From: Phytomonospora endophytica
GTDB lineage: Bacteria; Actinomycetota; Actinomycetes; Mycobacteriales; Micromonosporaceae
Assembly: GCF_014202425.1 (NCBI RefSeq)
Contig: NZ_JACHGT010000001.1
Coordinates: 657,838-721,837 of the forward strand
Reading direction: 5' to 3'
DNA: 64,000 bases
How positions within the stretch are numbered: position 1 is the first letter of the stretch; the number at the start of each line of letters is the position of its first letter. The notes under the pieces are model-generated. The model worked only from the letters and a program-made list of their open reading frames with translations. It made no database searches and had not been told where the DNA came from. This document shows positions 1-7,800 of the stretch, piece after piece. The translations under genes were made by a program, and so were the position numbers.

Positions 1-647
1 CTTCGGGACTCGTCCCGTCATCGTTCGGTGCGAGCTGAGGCTGGAGAGCCGGGCGAGGGCCCGCTCGTGTGCCGGACGGGAGTTCGGTCTTCGGGACTTG
101 TCCGGCCACAGCGGGTTTGGGACGTGTCCGTCACCGGCGTTCCCTTTCCCGGCCGGGAACCCCGAGTCCGCGCCTACCGGGCGGGCGGTCAGGGCTGCGC
201 GAGTCGCCCGGCCGTCGACCGGCGCGTTCCGGCGCCCGGCGCGACCGGGCCGCTGTTCGCCGCCGAGTGGATGAGTGGGTGTGCCCGCCCGCCGGTGATG
301 GCGAGCAGTTCGGGCTCGCGTTCGAGGCTCGACGAGTTCCGTGACTGTGGCGGCCCGGATGGTGGCCGCGACCCCACCCGCAGGACTCGGCGATTCCCGC
401 GCCACATCGGTCTGAGGCGGCGCCGGGCCCTTCCGCCGCCCGCCGGCTCTCGCGTCTCGCTCCCCGCGACCCGCCCGGACGCCGCGGCGGCAGAGCAGCC
501 GCACGGGCCTTCACCACTCCCGCGCGATTCCCGCCGGGACACGCCCGCGAGCCGTCGCCGTCAGGCGCGAGGCCGTCCCCCTCCCCACCCGCGAGGCGGC
601 TGACACGGCGCGTTCCCACAGCGCGCCATCCGTTACGATCAGCCGCC
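1..647. other. GC-rich spacer without a convincing gene
   Basis: Open frames exist on both strands, but their products are Arg/Pro/Gly-rich, overlap each other and resemble no family I know, so I read them as shadows of GC-rich non-coding DNA. A 15-base motif starting CTTCGGGACT occurs at 1-15 and, with one change, at 89-103. The segment ends with the promoter of the LemA-like gene. Confidence 0.5.
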
Positions 648-648
648 A
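634..648 (+). promoter_or_regulatory. leaderless-type promoter of the LemA-like gene
   Basis: The hexamer TACGAT (634-639) lies 8 nt before the ATG at 648, so transcription would start at or next to the start codon. No Shine-Dalgarno sequence is present. No clear -35 box is seen. Confidence 0.45.
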
Positions 649-1130
649 TGTGGTGGGTGGTCGGAGTCGTCGCGCTGATAGTCCTGGCGTCTACCTACCT
701 GACCTGGACCGCGACCCGTGTCGAGCGTCTCCACCGGCGCTCCGCCGCCGCTCGGGACGCCCTCGACGGGAAGCTCGACGCGCGTGCCCTCGCCGCCGCC
801 GCGCTCGCCGCGAAGGCCCGTCCCGCCCTCGGCCGTTACGCCGACGCCCTCGACGCCGCGGCCCGTGCCGCGCTGGAGTCCGTCGACGGGCAGCGCGAGG
901 CAACGCACAACGACCTCACCCGCGTCCTGCGCGAGCTGCCGCTCGAACCCGACGATCCCGAGCTCGCGGCGATCGCGCGCGCCAACCGGCGCCTGTCGAT
1001 CGCCCGGCAGCTGCACAGCGACGTCGTCCGCGATGCCCGCTCCAGCCGCTGGCGTCCGTTGGTGCGCGTCTTCGGGCTCGCCCGGCGCCACCCCGAGCCG
1101 CGCTACTTCGACATCGACGATCCGGCGTGA
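648..1130 (+). CDS. LemA-like single-pass membrane protein
   Basis: A 160-residue protein with one N-terminal membrane segment (about residues 2-18) followed by a charged, Ala/Arg-rich helical cytoplasmic part. The arrangement (short N-terminal anchor, then repeated R/L-rich helices with an [18 protein letters not shown]-type stretch) resembles LemA-family proteins, but this is a weak family call. The ATG at 648 follows a leaderless-type promoter. It sits just ahead of pdxS; a hypothetical membrane gene occupies a similar place in Streptomyces, as far as I recall. The function is not known. Confidence 0.7.
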   Translation: MWWVVGVVALIVLASTYLTWTATRVERLHRRSAAARDALDGKLDARALAAAALAAKARPALGRYADALDAAARAALESVDGQREATHNDLTRVLRELPLEPDDPELAAIARANRRLSIARQLHSDVVRDARSSRWRPLVRVFGLARRHPEPRYFDIDDPA

Positions 1131-1152
1131 CCCACGGCACTCGCCCAGAGAG

Positions 1153-1177
1153 TGGCCAATGTCCTGGGTATTGGCCA
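1153..1177 (+). promoter_or_regulatory. inverted repeat upstream of pdxS, possible PdxR-type operator
   Basis: TGGCCAAT (1153-1160) and ATTGGCCA (1170-1177) form a perfect 8-bp inverted repeat with a 9-nt spacer, 72 bp before the pdxS start codon. A -10-like TACGAT lies at 1202-1207. In Actinobacteria pdxST is often controlled by the MocR-type activator PdxR, which binds sites near the -35 region. That this is such a site is inference; no pdxR gene is in the window. Confidence 0.45.
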
Positions 1178-1206
1178 GGCGGTGTGACCTAGATCAAGAA
1201 GTACGA

Positions 1207-1228
1207 TGGGGGTGTTCGAAGACCCCCA
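1207..1228 (+). promoter_or_regulatory. hairpin in the pdxS 5' leader
   Basis: A near-perfect palindrome, TGGGGGT at 1207-1213 against ACCCCCA at 1222-1228, with the inner TTCGAA also self-complementary and only one mismatched pair. It lies between the presumed start of transcription and the AAGGAG at 1234-1239, so it could be a leader hairpin or a protein site. Confidence 0.35.
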
Positions 1229-1248
1229 CCAGCAAGGAGTGCGGCCGA

Positions 1249-2154
1249 GTGTCCACCGACGACAGCACCACCGCGACCACCGGAACCGCCCGGGTCAAGC
1301 GAGGCATGGCCGACATGCTCAAGGGCGGCGTGATCATGGACGTCGTCACCCCCGATCAGGCGAAGATCGCCGAGGACGCGGGTGCGGTCGCGGTCATGGC
1401 CCTGGAGCGCGTCCCGGCCGACATCCGCGCGCAGGGCGGCCTGGCCCGGATGAGCGACCCGGACATGATCGACGGCATCATCGAGGCCGTCTCGATCCCG
1501 GTCATGGCCAAGGCCCGCATCGGGCACTTCGTCGAGGCCCAGGTCCTCCAGTCCCTCGGCGTCGACTACATCGACGAGTCCGAGGTCCTGTCCCCGGCCG
1601 ACGAGGCCAACCACATCGACAAGTGGCCGTTCACCGTTCCGTTCGTGTGCGGCGCCACCAACCTCGGCGAGGCCCTGCGCCGCATCTCCGAGGGCGCGGC
1701 GATGATCCGCTCGAAGGGCGAGGCCGGTACCGGCAACGTCATCGAGGCGACCCGCCACATGCGCCAGATCCGCGCCGACATCCGTCGCCTGTCGACCCTC
1801 GACGAGACCGAGCTGTACGCCGCGGCCAAGGAGCTGCGCGCGCCCTACGAGCTCGTCGCCGAGATCGCCGGCTCCGGTCGTCTGCCGGTCGTGCTGTTCA
1901 CCGCCGGCGGCATAGCGACCCCGGCCGACGCGGCCATGATGATGCAGCTGGGTGCCGAGGGCGTGTTCGTCGGCTCCGGCATCTTCAAGTCGGGCGACCC
2001 GGTCAAGCGGGCCTCGGCGATCGTGCAGGCCACGACCTTCCACGACGACCCCGACGTGATCGCCAAGGTCTCGCGCGGGCTCGGCGAGGCGATGGTCGGC
2101 ATCAACGTGAGCACGCTTCCGGAGTCGGAGCAGTTCGCCAAGCGCGGCTGGTAG
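1249..2154 (+). CDS. pdxS: pyridoxal 5'-phosphate synthase, lyase subunit PdxS
   Basis: PdxS condenses ribose 5-phosphate, glyceraldehyde 3-phosphate and ammonia to pyridoxal phosphate; the ammonia comes from PdxT. The 301-residue TIM-barrel protein has the family core [14 protein letters not shown], the active-site lysine in [10 protein letters not shown] (K88) and the second lysine in RSKGEAGTG (K156). The start is GTG at 1249, 9 nt after AAGGAG; the open frame extends much further upstream, but that part is a shadow of the preceding gene. Unlike most actinobacteria, pdxT is not the next gene but lies 1.8 kb away behind opposite-strand genes. A strong hairpin terminator follows the stop codon. 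Confidence 0.97.
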   Translation: MSTDDSTTATTGTARVKRGMADMLKGGVIMDVVTPDQAKIAEDAGAVAVMALERVPADIRAQGGLARMSDPDMIDGIIEAVSIPVMAKARIGHFVEAQVLQSLGVDYIDESEVLSPADEANHIDKWPFTVPFVCGATNLGEALRRISEGAAMIRSKGEAGTGNVIEATRHMRQIRADIRRLSTLDETELYAAAKELRAPYELVAEIAGSGRLPVVLFTAGGIATPADAAMMMQLGAEGVFVGSGIFKSGDPVKRASAIVQATTFHDDPDVIAKVSRGLGEAMVGINVSTLPESEQFAKRGW

Positions 2155-2171
2155 CCACCCGGTTCTTCTTC

Positions 2172-2205
2172 GAGGAGGGCGGTCCCGGCAGGGGCCGCCC
2201 TCCTC
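2172..2205. terminator. bidirectional hairpin terminator between pdxS and the membrane-protein cluster
   Basis: Bases 2172-2182 pair perfectly with 2195-2205, and the stem continues through one G-T pair to a GGCA loop, about 15 bp in all. It separates the convergent pdxS and the minus-strand membrane gene. It lacks a U-run, as is usual in high-GC actinobacteria. Confidence 0.75.
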
Positions 2206-2210
2206 CGTGT

Positions 2211-2627
2211 TCACCAGATGAGCCAGGTGCGCGCGGCCGGGCGGTTCAGGGCGACGACGGTCGTCAGGGCGAGCGCGAAGACGACGAGTCCGCCGCAGAT
2301 GAGCGTTGCCGAGCCGGCGTTCTGCGCGGGCAGGACGCCGACGGCGGTCGCGGCCATGGTGACGACCTGGGTGGCGACGGCGGTGCCGCGGGCGCGGCGG
2401 CTGCGGCGGCCGAGTCGGCGGAAGCAGGCGAGGTCGACCGCCGAGATCGTCAGGACGGCGGCGAGGATGAGCGCGATCAGGCCGGACGGGAAACCCGAGC
2501 GGGCCAGGCCGTTCCACAGGGCGGCGAGCACGCAGGTGGACACCAGGCCGATGGCCGCCTGTATCCACAGCGCGATCTGGGCGAGCCAGACCGCCGAGGG
2601 CTGGAAGTCGTCGTCGAGCATGCGCAC
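2211..2627 (-). CDS. small multi-pass membrane protein
   Basis: A 138-residue protein with four predicted membrane segments (about residues 14-38, 46-66, 85-103 and 108-126) and a basic loop RRLGRRSRRARG between the second and third. It ends in a short Arg/Trp tail, as do its neighbours. The start is GTG at 2627 or ATG at 2621; a GGAGG lies just upstream. It is the last of four minus-strand genes between pdxS and pdxT. No known family is recognised. A role as a small integral-membrane component is all that can be said. Confidence 0.7.
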   Translation of the reverse strand: MRMLDDDFQPSAVWLAQIALWIQAAIGLVSTCVLAALWNGLARSGFPSGLIALILAAVLTISAVDLACFRRLGRRSRRARGTAVATQVVTMAATAVGVLPAQNAGSATLICGGLVVFALALTTVVALNRPAARTWLIW

Positions 2628-2687
2628 CCCACCTCCGTAGCGCCGAGGATAGGGGTGCGGGATCCCTTGCGCCTCATCCGTTCGGGG

Positions 2688-2924
2688 TCAGGAAGCGGGA
2701 GAAGGGAAGAACCGGCGACGGGACTCGGGGCGCAGCAGACACCACGCGGTGTACGCCGCCGCGAAGAGGCCGGAGATCATCAGCGCCAGTGCGAGCGCGT
2801 TCATGACGACCTGGATCCGGAGCATGGTGCGCGCGTCCTTGACGGGCTTCGGGGCGCGGAGGGGGCGGTGGGCATGAGCACGGGGCACCTCGGGCGGGGG
2901 GACGCGGGTTATTCGCTGAACCAT
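2688..2924 (-). CDS. very small single-pass membrane protein
   Basis: A 78-residue frame whose ATG (2922-2924) lies inside the end of the upstream membrane gene and is preceded by GAGGAA, so translation may be coupled. A basic, proline-rich N-terminal part (about 33 residues) leads to one membrane segment (about 36-63) and an Arg/Phe-rich tail. An alternative start, ATG at 2825 preceded by AAGGA, would give a 45-residue protein that is almost entirely the membrane segment. Either form fits a small membrane protein of unknown role co-transcribed with its neighbours. Confidence 0.45.
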   Translation of the reverse strand: MVQRITRVPPPEVPRAHAHRPLRAPKPVKDARTMLRIQVVMNALALALMISGLFAAAYTAWCLLRPESRRRFFPSPAS

Positions 2925-3340
2925 TTCCTCGCGGGCGCGCTGAACAGCATCCCGATGACGACCACCGGCAGGATCAGCCCCGCGAGGAGCATGGGGTTGC
3001 GCTGGATGAGCAGGGCGACCACGCCGTTGGCGATGACGAGGCCGGCCAGGACGAGGGCGAAGGTGCGCACCCATCGTTTTCTGCGGGGCACGTTGAGGGC
3101 GAGTACGCAGGCGGCGACGGCGAAGACGAGCGCGATCAGGGCGACGATCATGAGCCCGTCGACGTCGTTGTGGCTGAGCCCGGCCTTGGTGCGGTCGTCG
3201 GGCGACTCGTCCATGAACACCGAGCCGAGCGCGTTGAGCACGCCCGCGCAGGTGTTCAGGGCGAACATCAGCCACAGGCAGATCTGGACGGTCAGGACCT
3301 GGCCGGGCTTGGCGGGCGCCGCCGTCTTCTCGCTGGACAC
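2909..3340 (-). CDS. multi-pass membrane protein, paralogue of the next upstream gene
   Basis: A 143-residue protein with an Ala/Pro-rich N-terminus and four membrane segments (about residues 15-45, 65-85, 92-112 and 117-136). Its C-terminal segment, LILPVVVIGMLF then ARKWF, closely resembles LIVPLVVVGNLL then SRRWF at the end of the gene at 3363-3836. The two therefore look like diverged tandem duplicates. It lies 22 nt downstream of that gene on the same strand and overlaps the small gene after it. No functional family is recognised. Confidence 0.7.
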   Translation of the reverse strand: MSSEKTAAPAKPGQVLTVQICLWLMFALNTCAGVLNALGSVFMDESPDDRTKAGLSHNDVDGLMIVALIALVFAVAACVLALNVPRRKRWVRTFALVLAGLVIANGVVALLIQRNPMLLAGLILPVVVIGMLFSAPARKWFSE

Positions 3341-3362
3341 GAACTACCCCCCGACTGCCGGC

Positions 3363-3836
3363 CTAGTGGTGGAACCACCTGCGCGAGACGCGCGCGAGGA
3401 GGTTGCCGACCACGACGAGCGGGACGATCAGGCCGAGCAGGGCGCCGTAGACGGGCGAGTCGACGACCCAGATCGCGGCGACGTTCGCGGCCATCAGCGC
3501 GAACTCGGCGAGCAGGATCAGCACCCACAGGATGCGCTTCTGGGTGCGCAGGAGCAGGGCGAACAGCAGCCACAGCAGGGCGGCGACGCCGGCGGCGGCC
3601 ACGACCGGCCAGTGCTGCTCGCGGACGAAGGCGGGCACGGCGTCGGGTACGGCGACACCGGCGGGGACGCCGAGGACGTGGACGGCGAACTTCTCGATGT
3701 TCGAGATCTCGCCGAGGCCGGTGACGACGGGCCAGGCGGCGACGCCGGTGAGGAGCAGTACGGCGATGCCCTGTACGTACATGAAGGTGCGAGCGACCTT
3801 CGCCTGCTGAGGCATCGGGTTGTACGTCTTGGCCAT
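3363..3836 (-). CDS. multi-pass membrane protein, first gene of the inserted cluster
   Basis: A 157-residue protein starting MAKTYNPMPQQAKVARTF, with four membrane segments (about residues 18-40, 73-95, 99-121 and 126-147). The ATG at 3836 is preceded by AAGGAG at 5 nt. The much longer open frame upstream is antisense to pdxT and is not coding. Gene order suggests it heads a minus-strand operon with the three smaller membrane genes downstream. The C-terminal pattern is shared with the gene at 2909-3340. Function unknown. Confidence 0.75.
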   Translation of the reverse strand: MAKTYNPMPQQAKVARTFMYVQGIAVLLLTGVAAWPVVTGLGEISNIEKFAVHVLGVPAGVAVPDAVPAFVREQHWPVVAAAGVAALLWLLFALLLRTQKRILWVLILLAEFALMAANVAAIWVVDSPVYGALLGLIVPLVVVGNLLARVSRRWFHH

Positions 3837-3930
3837 GACCGCTCCTTGAAGATGGACACTCGCTGATGTGGCAGGGTAGCGGGTCGCACAACAGAGCGCA
3901 GCCCGGGGAGGCGTGCGGAGGCCCCCTGCG

Positions 3931-3943
3931 TAGGCTGCGGGTG
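3931..3943 (+). promoter_or_regulatory. leaderless-type promoter of pdxT
   Basis: TAGGCT (3931-3936) is followed after 6 nt by the GTG start codon at 3943; no ribosome binding site is visible. pdxT-yebC therefore seems to have its own promoter, which fits its separation from pdxS. Confidence 0.5.
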
Positions 3944-4563
3944 TGGATCTCACTATCGGTGTGCTCGCACTCCAGGGCGACGTGCGCGAGCACCTTCTGG
4001 CCCTCGCCGAGCTCGGTGTGCTGGCCAGGCCCGTGCGGCGGCCCGAGGAGCTGGATTCGGTGCACGCCCTCGTCGTTCCGGGCGGCGAGTCGACGACGAT
4101 GAGCAAGCTGGCCGTCGACTTCGGGCTGCTCGAACCCGTCCGCGAGCGCATCGCGGCGGGGATGCCCGCCTACGGCTCCTGCGCGGGCATGATCATGCTC
4201 GGCACGACCGTCCTCGACGGCCGGCCCGACCAGCGGACCTTCGGCGGGATCGACATGGTCGTGCGCCGTAACGCCTTCGGGCGGCAGGTCGACTCCTTCG
4301 AGACCGACGTGGTCCTCGACGGCATCGAGGGACACGCGTTCCGTACCGTGTTCATCCGCGCGCCCTGGGCCGAAGAGGTCGGTCCGCAGGTCGAGGTGCT
4401 CGGGCGAATCGAGGGCGGGCCGGCTGACGGTAGGATCGTCGCGGTGCGCCAGGGCCGGGTGATGGCGACCGCGTTCCACCCGGAGGTCACCGGGGATCTG
4501 CGTGTGCATGAAGCCTTTGTTGACCTGGCGCGGGGCGTATTGATCGGCAGCGCGGACGAATAG
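3943..4563 (+). CDS. pdxT: pyridoxal 5'-phosphate synthase, glutaminase subunit PdxT
   Basis: PdxT hydrolyses glutamine and passes the ammonia to PdxS. The 206-residue protein is a class I glutamine amidotransferase with the nucleophile C80 in YGSCAGM and H179/E181 in FHPEV, plus the family N-terminus [13 protein letters not shown] and the PGGESTTM oxyanion-side loop. The start is GTG at 3943, apparently leaderless. yebC follows after 7 nt, so the two are probably co-transcribed. Confidence 0.97.
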   Translation: MDLTIGVLALQGDVREHLLALAELGVLARPVRRPEELDSVHALVVPGGESTTMSKLAVDFGLLEPVRERIAAGMPAYGSCAGMIMLGTTVLDGRPDQRTFGGIDMVVRRNAFGRQVDSFETDVVLDGIEGHAFRTVFIRAPWAEEVGPQVEVLGRIEGGPADGRIVAVRQGRVMATAFHPEVTGDLRVHEAFVDLARGVLIGSADE

Positions 4564-4570
4564 GGGAACC

Positions 4571-5329
4571 ATGAGCGGCCACTCCAAATGGGCCACCACC
4601 AAGCACAAGAAGGCCGTCGTCGACGCCAAGCGCGGCAAGATGTTCGCCAAGCTCATCAAGAACATCGAGGTCGCCGCGCGTTCCGGCGGAGGTGACCCCG
4701 CGGGTAACCCGACGCTCTACGACGCCATCCAGAAGGCCAAGAAGAGCTCGGTCCCCAACGACAACATCGACCGCGCGGTGAAGCGCGGTTCGGGTCTTGA
4801 GGCCGGCGGCGCCGAGTACATGACGATCATGTACGAGGGCTATGGTCCCGGCGGTGTCGCCGTGCTCATCGAGTGCCTCACCGACAACCGCAACCGTGCG
4901 GCGGCCGAGGTGCGCGTGGGCCTGACCCGCAACGGCGGCAACCTCGCCGACCCGGGCAGCGTCTCCTACATGTTCACCCGCAAGGGCGTGCTGATCGTCC
5001 CGAAGTCGGACGGTCTCACCGAGGACGACCTGCTGCTCGCCGTGCTCGACGCGGGCGCCGAAGAGGTCAACGACCTCGGCGACGCCTTCGAGGTCATCAG
5101 CGAGGCGACCGACCTGGTACCGGTCCGCACGGCCCTGCAGGACGCCGGTCTCGACTACGACTCCGCCGAGGCGAGCTTCGTCCCGAGCGTGACGGTCCCG
5201 GTCGACGCCGACGGCGCGCGCAAGGTCATCAAGCTGATCGACGCCCTTGAGGACTCCGACGACGTGCAGAACGTCTGGAGCTCGATGGACATCTCCGACG
5301 ACGTCGCCAAGGAACTCGACGAGGACTAG
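4571..5329 (+). CDS. YebC/PmpR family protein (TACO1-like)
   Basis: A 252-residue member of the YebC family, with the signature N-terminus [22 protein letters not shown] and the conserved stretch [16 protein letters not shown]. The family has been described as transcriptional regulators (PmpR) and, more recently, as factors that help ribosomes through difficult proline stretches; which applies here is not visible. In actinobacteria it commonly stands between pdxT and ruvC, but here six accessory genes separate it from ruvC. A strong hairpin follows the gene. Confidence 0.93.
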   Translation: MSGHSKWATTKHKKAVVDAKRGKMFAKLIKNIEVAARSGGGDPAGNPTLYDAIQKAKKSSVPNDNIDRAVKRGSGLEAGGAEYMTIMYEGYGPGGVAVLIECLTDNRNRAAAEVRVGLTRNGGNLADPGSVSYMFTRKGVLIVPKSDGLTEDDLLLAVLDAGAEEVNDLGDAFEVISEATDLVPVRTALQDAGLDYDSAEASFVPSVTVPVDADGARKVIKLIDALEDSDDVQNVWSSMDISDDVAKELDED

Positions 5330-5351
5330 CCTCGCGGCACGTTCTTCGCCC

Positions 5352-5381
5352 AAGCGGCTCCGGCGATCGCCGGAGCCGCTT
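5352..5381. terminator. hairpin terminator after yebC
   Basis: A perfect 30-base palindrome; the arms 5352-5364 and 5369-5381 pair around a GATC loop. It lies 22 nt after the yebC stop and also serves the convergent gene at 5406-5792. Confidence 0.8.
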
Positions 5382-5405
5382 CGGCGTGCCCGGGCCGTCG
5401 GCGGG

Positions 5406-5792
5406 TTAGCGTCCGCGCATGCGCGGGTCGAGGAAGACCGGTTCGTCGATGACGTAGAGCCAGCCGCCGTCGGGCTGCCGCCGGGCCACTTCGACGGAGG
5501 TGCCCGTCGTGGTGACCGGGCCGTCGGGGCCGTCCTCGACGGCCTTCCACTCGCCGGCGAGGAGGGCGATGTCGCCCGCCTGGACGATCCGCAGGGTCGT
5601 CTCCTCCAGTCTGGGCCGGTCGGCGAGCATCTCGGTGAAGAACTCGGCGATGCCGCCGCCGCGCCGGAGTCCGGCGTTGAGCGAGTGGTAGACGGCGCCG
5701 TCCTCGTAGAGGGCGGCGAGGGCTTCGGCGTCGCCGTCGTTGCTGTGGGCGACGAAGCGGGCGTGCAGGTCTTCGAGCCGTGGAACGCTCAC
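5406..5792 (-). CDS. SnoaL-like (NTF2 fold) protein
   Basis: A 128-residue protein with the pattern of the SnoaL/DUF4440 group: an N-terminal helix with FVAHSNDGDAEALAALYEDGAVYH, then GIAEFFTEML and a C-terminal beta-sheet ending YVIDEPVFLDPR. The fold forms small-molecule pockets in polyketide cyclases, limonene-epoxide hydrolase and SgcJ-like proteins; the substrate is unknown. The start is GTG at 5792, preceded by AAAGGA at 7 nt. It overlaps the stop of the AraC-type gene upstream by 4 nt (GTGA), implying coupled translation. Confidence 0.75.
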   Translation of the reverse strand: MSVPRLEDLHARFVAHSNDGDAEALAALYEDGAVYHSLNAGLRRGGGIAEFFTEMLADRPRLEETTLRIVQAGDIALLAGEWKAVEDGPDGPVTTTGTSVEVARRQPDGGWLYVIDEPVFLDPRMRGR

Positions 5793-6643
5793 CGTCGGGT
5801 CCTTTCGGGTGCGGGTCGGTGCGGTGAGGTTAGGCCGGTCCCGGGCGGCCCGGCTTGTAAGGAATTCGCCTCGCGCACGCAGCCGCAGGGCTGTGCCCGT
5901 TCGAGGTAGCGGCCGAGCGTGGTGCCGGTGAACTCCCGCAGGTCGCGCGCCAGGTGCGACTGGTCGAAGTACCCGGCGTCGAAGGCGGCCTGCTCCCAGC
6001 GGCCTTCTCGGCGGATCCGGCGCAGCACGCGGTTGAGGCGCACGAGGCGGGCGAAGGTCTTCGGCGCCGACCCGAAGTGGCGGCCGAAGCGCCGCGACAG
6101 GTGCTGCCTGCTCCAGCCGACCTCGGCGGCGAGGCCGGCCATCGGCACGCGCCCGCCGGTCTGGCAGATCCGCCGCCACACCCGGTCCAGTTCGGGGGCC
6201 GGTGCCGGGCCGCTCGCGTCGGCGAGGAGCCGGTCGAGGATCGGCCAGCGGTGCCGCCACTCGCCGGCCGCCCGCAGTGCCGCGACCAGGTCGTGTGCGC
6301 GGTGCCCGAGCAGCTCGGTGAGGTCGACGGCCTCACCGCGGGTCTCGGCGGCGCCCGGACCGAGGAGGCGGTACGCGCCGGGCGGGGTCAGGTGCACGGT
6401 GATCCATGAGCGCGGGCGGGCCGTCGTGCCGGGCACGACGCACGGGCGGCCCGCAGGCGTCACGAAGGCGTCGGGTCCCGTGTCGGGCTCGGTCAGGTTC
6501 ACCACGATCGAGACCGAGGGTTCGGCGGGCACCAGGAGGCCGCCGACGTCGACGGTCTCCTCGGTGCCGCCGTAGCCGGGCGGGTAGACGAGACCGCGCA
6601 CGGCCGGGTGGGGCGCGGCGGTGCGCCGGAGGGAACCGGTCAT
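5789..6643 (-). CDS. AraC-family transcriptional regulator
   Basis: A 284-residue regulator. The C-terminal 100 residues carry the double helix-turn-helix typical of AraC: VPMAGLAAEVGWSRQHLSRRF, then RLNRVLRRI and AAFDAGYFDQSHLARDLREFTG. The N-terminal half (about residues 1-150) would be the effector-binding part. The ATG at 6643 is preceded by GGAGG at 7 nt. It overlaps the SnoaL-like gene, so it probably regulates that small operon or a linked target. A Cys-containing, proline-rich tail follows the DNA-binding domain. Confidence 0.88.
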   Translation of the reverse strand: MTGSLRRTAAPHPAVRGLVYPPGYGGTEETVDVGGLLVPAEPSVSIVVNLTEPDTGPDAFVTPAGRPCVVPGTTARPRSWITVHLTPPGAYRLLGPGAAETRGEAVDLTELLGHRAHDLVAALRAAGEWRHRWPILDRLLADASGPAPAPELDRVWRRICQTGGRVPMAGLAAEVGWSRQHLSRRFGRHFGSAPKTFARLVRLNRVLRRIRREGRWEQAAFDAGYFDQSHLARDLREFTGTTLGRYLERAQPCGCVREANSLQAGPPGTGLTSPHRPAPERTRR

Positions 6644-6681
6644 GGGAGTGCCTCCACCGGGTCGCCTTGCGGGATAAGGGA

Positions 6682-6719
6682 TTGTCGGGGCTTGCGCGGG
6701 CCGTCTACCGTTCCGCCCA
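6682..6719 (+). promoter_or_regulatory. leaderless promoter of the DUF7873-like gene
   Basis: TTGTCG (6682-6687), an 18-nt spacer and TACCGT (6706-6711) precede the ATG at 6719 by 7 nt. This is the clearest -35/-10 pair among the leaderless starts in the window. Confidence 0.55.
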
Positions 6720-7450
6720 TGGCAAAGCTCAATCAGATCATCGCCGTGGAGAAGAGCGTCAAGGCGAAGGCGGCGCAGGAGCTCGGCGACGCCCAGCGCG
6801 AGGTGCAGAAGCCCACGCTGCTCTCCGGTATCGCGCGCAATTACCAGCCCAAGGACGAGGAGGGCGAGCAACTGCCGCCGGAGTCGACCAGGGTCCAGGT
6901 CCGCGCCGACGAGGTCTTGAAGGGGCTGGGGTCCAGTCTCACCCGCCTGTTCGACGTGACCGCCTCGAAGGACGCCACGAACAGTGTCGCGACGGCCGAC
7001 GTGGTCGTCGACGACGAGGTGCTGCTGTCGAACGTGCCGGTGACCTACCTGCTCTTCCTGGAGAAGCAGCTGACCGAGCTGCACGCCTTCGTGCGCAAGC
7101 TCCCGGTGCTCGACAACGCCGAGTCGTGGGTCTTCAACGACTCCGCCGACTGCTGGTCGACCGAGCCGGTCCGCACGGTCCGGACGAAGAAGGTGCCGTT
7201 CAACCACGTCAAGGCCGAGGCGACCGAGAAGCACCCCGCCCAGGTCGACGTGTACTTCGAGGACGTGGCGATCGGTTACTGGACGACCGTCAAGTTCTCC
7301 GGCGCCCTGCCGGCCAAGCGGGTCTCGGTGCTCATCGAGCGGATCGAGAAGCTGCAGCACGCGGTGAAGTTCGCCCGTGAAGAGGCCAACAACACCGAGA
7401 TCCTCGACCGGAAGGTCGGTGACAGGGTCTTCGGCTACCTGCTGCGGTAG
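6719..7450 (+). CDS. DUF7873-like conserved hypothetical protein
   Basis: A 243-residue cytoplasmic protein starting MAKLNQIIAVEKSVKAKA, rich in Lys/Glu, with no membrane segment. I recall near-identical openings in an actinobacterial hypothetical family (DUF7873), but the family name is from memory. The N-terminal helix, the central VTYLLFLEKQLTELHAFV stretch and the C-terminal IEKLQHAVKFAREEANN suggest a helical protein that may assemble. Codon use looks like its neighbours. The start follows a leaderless promoter. A hairpin terminator lies 13-41 nt downstream. Function unknown. Confidence 0.8.
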   Translation: MAKLNQIIAVEKSVKAKAAQELGDAQREVQKPTLLSGIARNYQPKDEEGEQLPPESTRVQVRADEVLKGLGSSLTRLFDVTASKDATNSVATADVVVDDEVLLSNVPVTYLLFLEKQLTELHAFVRKLPVLDNAESWVFNDSADCWSTEPVRTVRTKKVPFNHVKAEATEKHPAQVDVYFEDVAIGYWTTVKFSGALPAKRVSVLIERIEKLQHAVKFAREEANNTEILDRKVGDRVFGYLLR

Positions 7451-7462
7451 CCGTCATGTACT

Positions 7463-7491
7463 CCCCGGTGCGCCGTGAAAGCGCGCCGGGG
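7463..7491 (+). terminator. hairpin terminator after the DUF7873-like gene
   Basis: Bases 7463-7473 pair with 7481-7491 over 11 bp (one T-G pair) around a CGTGAAA loop. It ends the upstream transcript just before the tRNA-like region. Confidence 0.65.
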
Positions 7492-7532
7492 TGCGCGAGA
7501 GCGCAAGCTGAAAATGAGTCTCACATCTGATC

Positions 7533-7613
7533 GCGGTAGAGATGGCGGTTCGAGTCCGCTCCCCGCCGCCACACGGCGGGGTGGCCCAACTGGCAGAGGC
7601 AAGCCGCTCAAGC
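7533..7613 (+). tRNA. tRNA-like locus A: 3' half followed by 5' half
   Basis: A complete tRNA 3' half comes first: T-stem GGCGG (7544-7548), T-loop TTCGAGT (7549-7555), CCGCT, acceptor strand CCCCGCC (7561-7567), G and encoded CCA (7569-7571). After three bases a tRNA 5' half begins: GGCGGGG (7575-7581), which pairs perfectly with that upstream acceptor strand, then TG and a D-arm with CAACTGGCAGA (7587-7597). GCCGC (7603-7607) can pair with GCGGT (7533-7537) as anticodon stem. No 5' half for the 3' half lies upstream, because the terminator occupies that DNA. The piece is either a permuted tRNA gene or a decayed tRNA array; identity unclear. Confidence 0.4.
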
Positions 7614-7676
7614 TCAGATTCTCGCTCTAGATTCAGCATCGCCACCCGGCGCCGGACGACCCCGTTCCGGCTTCAT

Positions 7677-7760
7677 CATCGAGGTTGCGGGTTCGACTCC
7701 CGTCTGGGCCTCCACCTGGCCCGGTAGCTTCAATGGCAGAGCGCGATGTGTTGTGACATC
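7677..7760 (+). tRNA. tRNA-like locus B (His-like): 3' half followed by 5' half
   Basis: CATCG (7677-7681), AGGTT, T-stem GCGGG (7687-7691), T-loop TTCGACT (7692-7698), CCCGT, acceptor strand CTGGGCC (7704-7710), T and CCA (7712-7714). After CCT comes a 5' half: GGCCCGG (7718-7724), pairing with the upstream CTGGGCC with one G-T pair; TA; D-stem GCTT/GAGC with loop CAATGGCA; then CGATG (7744-7748), complementary over 5/5 bases to CATCG at 7677. TTGTG follows, suggesting a His (GTG) anticodon, but two extra bases (TG, 7749-7750) disturb the loop. It is therefore a permuted or a degenerate tRNA. Confidence 0.4.
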
Positions 7761-7800
7761 TGACCGGCACGGAAATGCGAGGCGCGGTACGGGTGGCCCA

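Noticed and set aside
28-603. 191-residue open frame in the first 600 bases
   Set aside because: Arg/Pro/Gly-rich, overlapped by frames on the other strand, no domain and no start signal; typical of GC-rich non-coding DNA.
1206-3866. 886-residue plus-strand frame across pdxS and the membrane genes
   Set aside because: Out of frame with pdxS and antisense to the membrane genes; a GC-skew shadow.
7484-7500. GCCGGGG (7485-7491) as the normal 5' acceptor strand for the tRNA 3' half at 7544-7571
   Set aside because: It is the 3' arm of the terminator 7463-7491, mismatches one acceptor pair, and no D-arm with GG follows.
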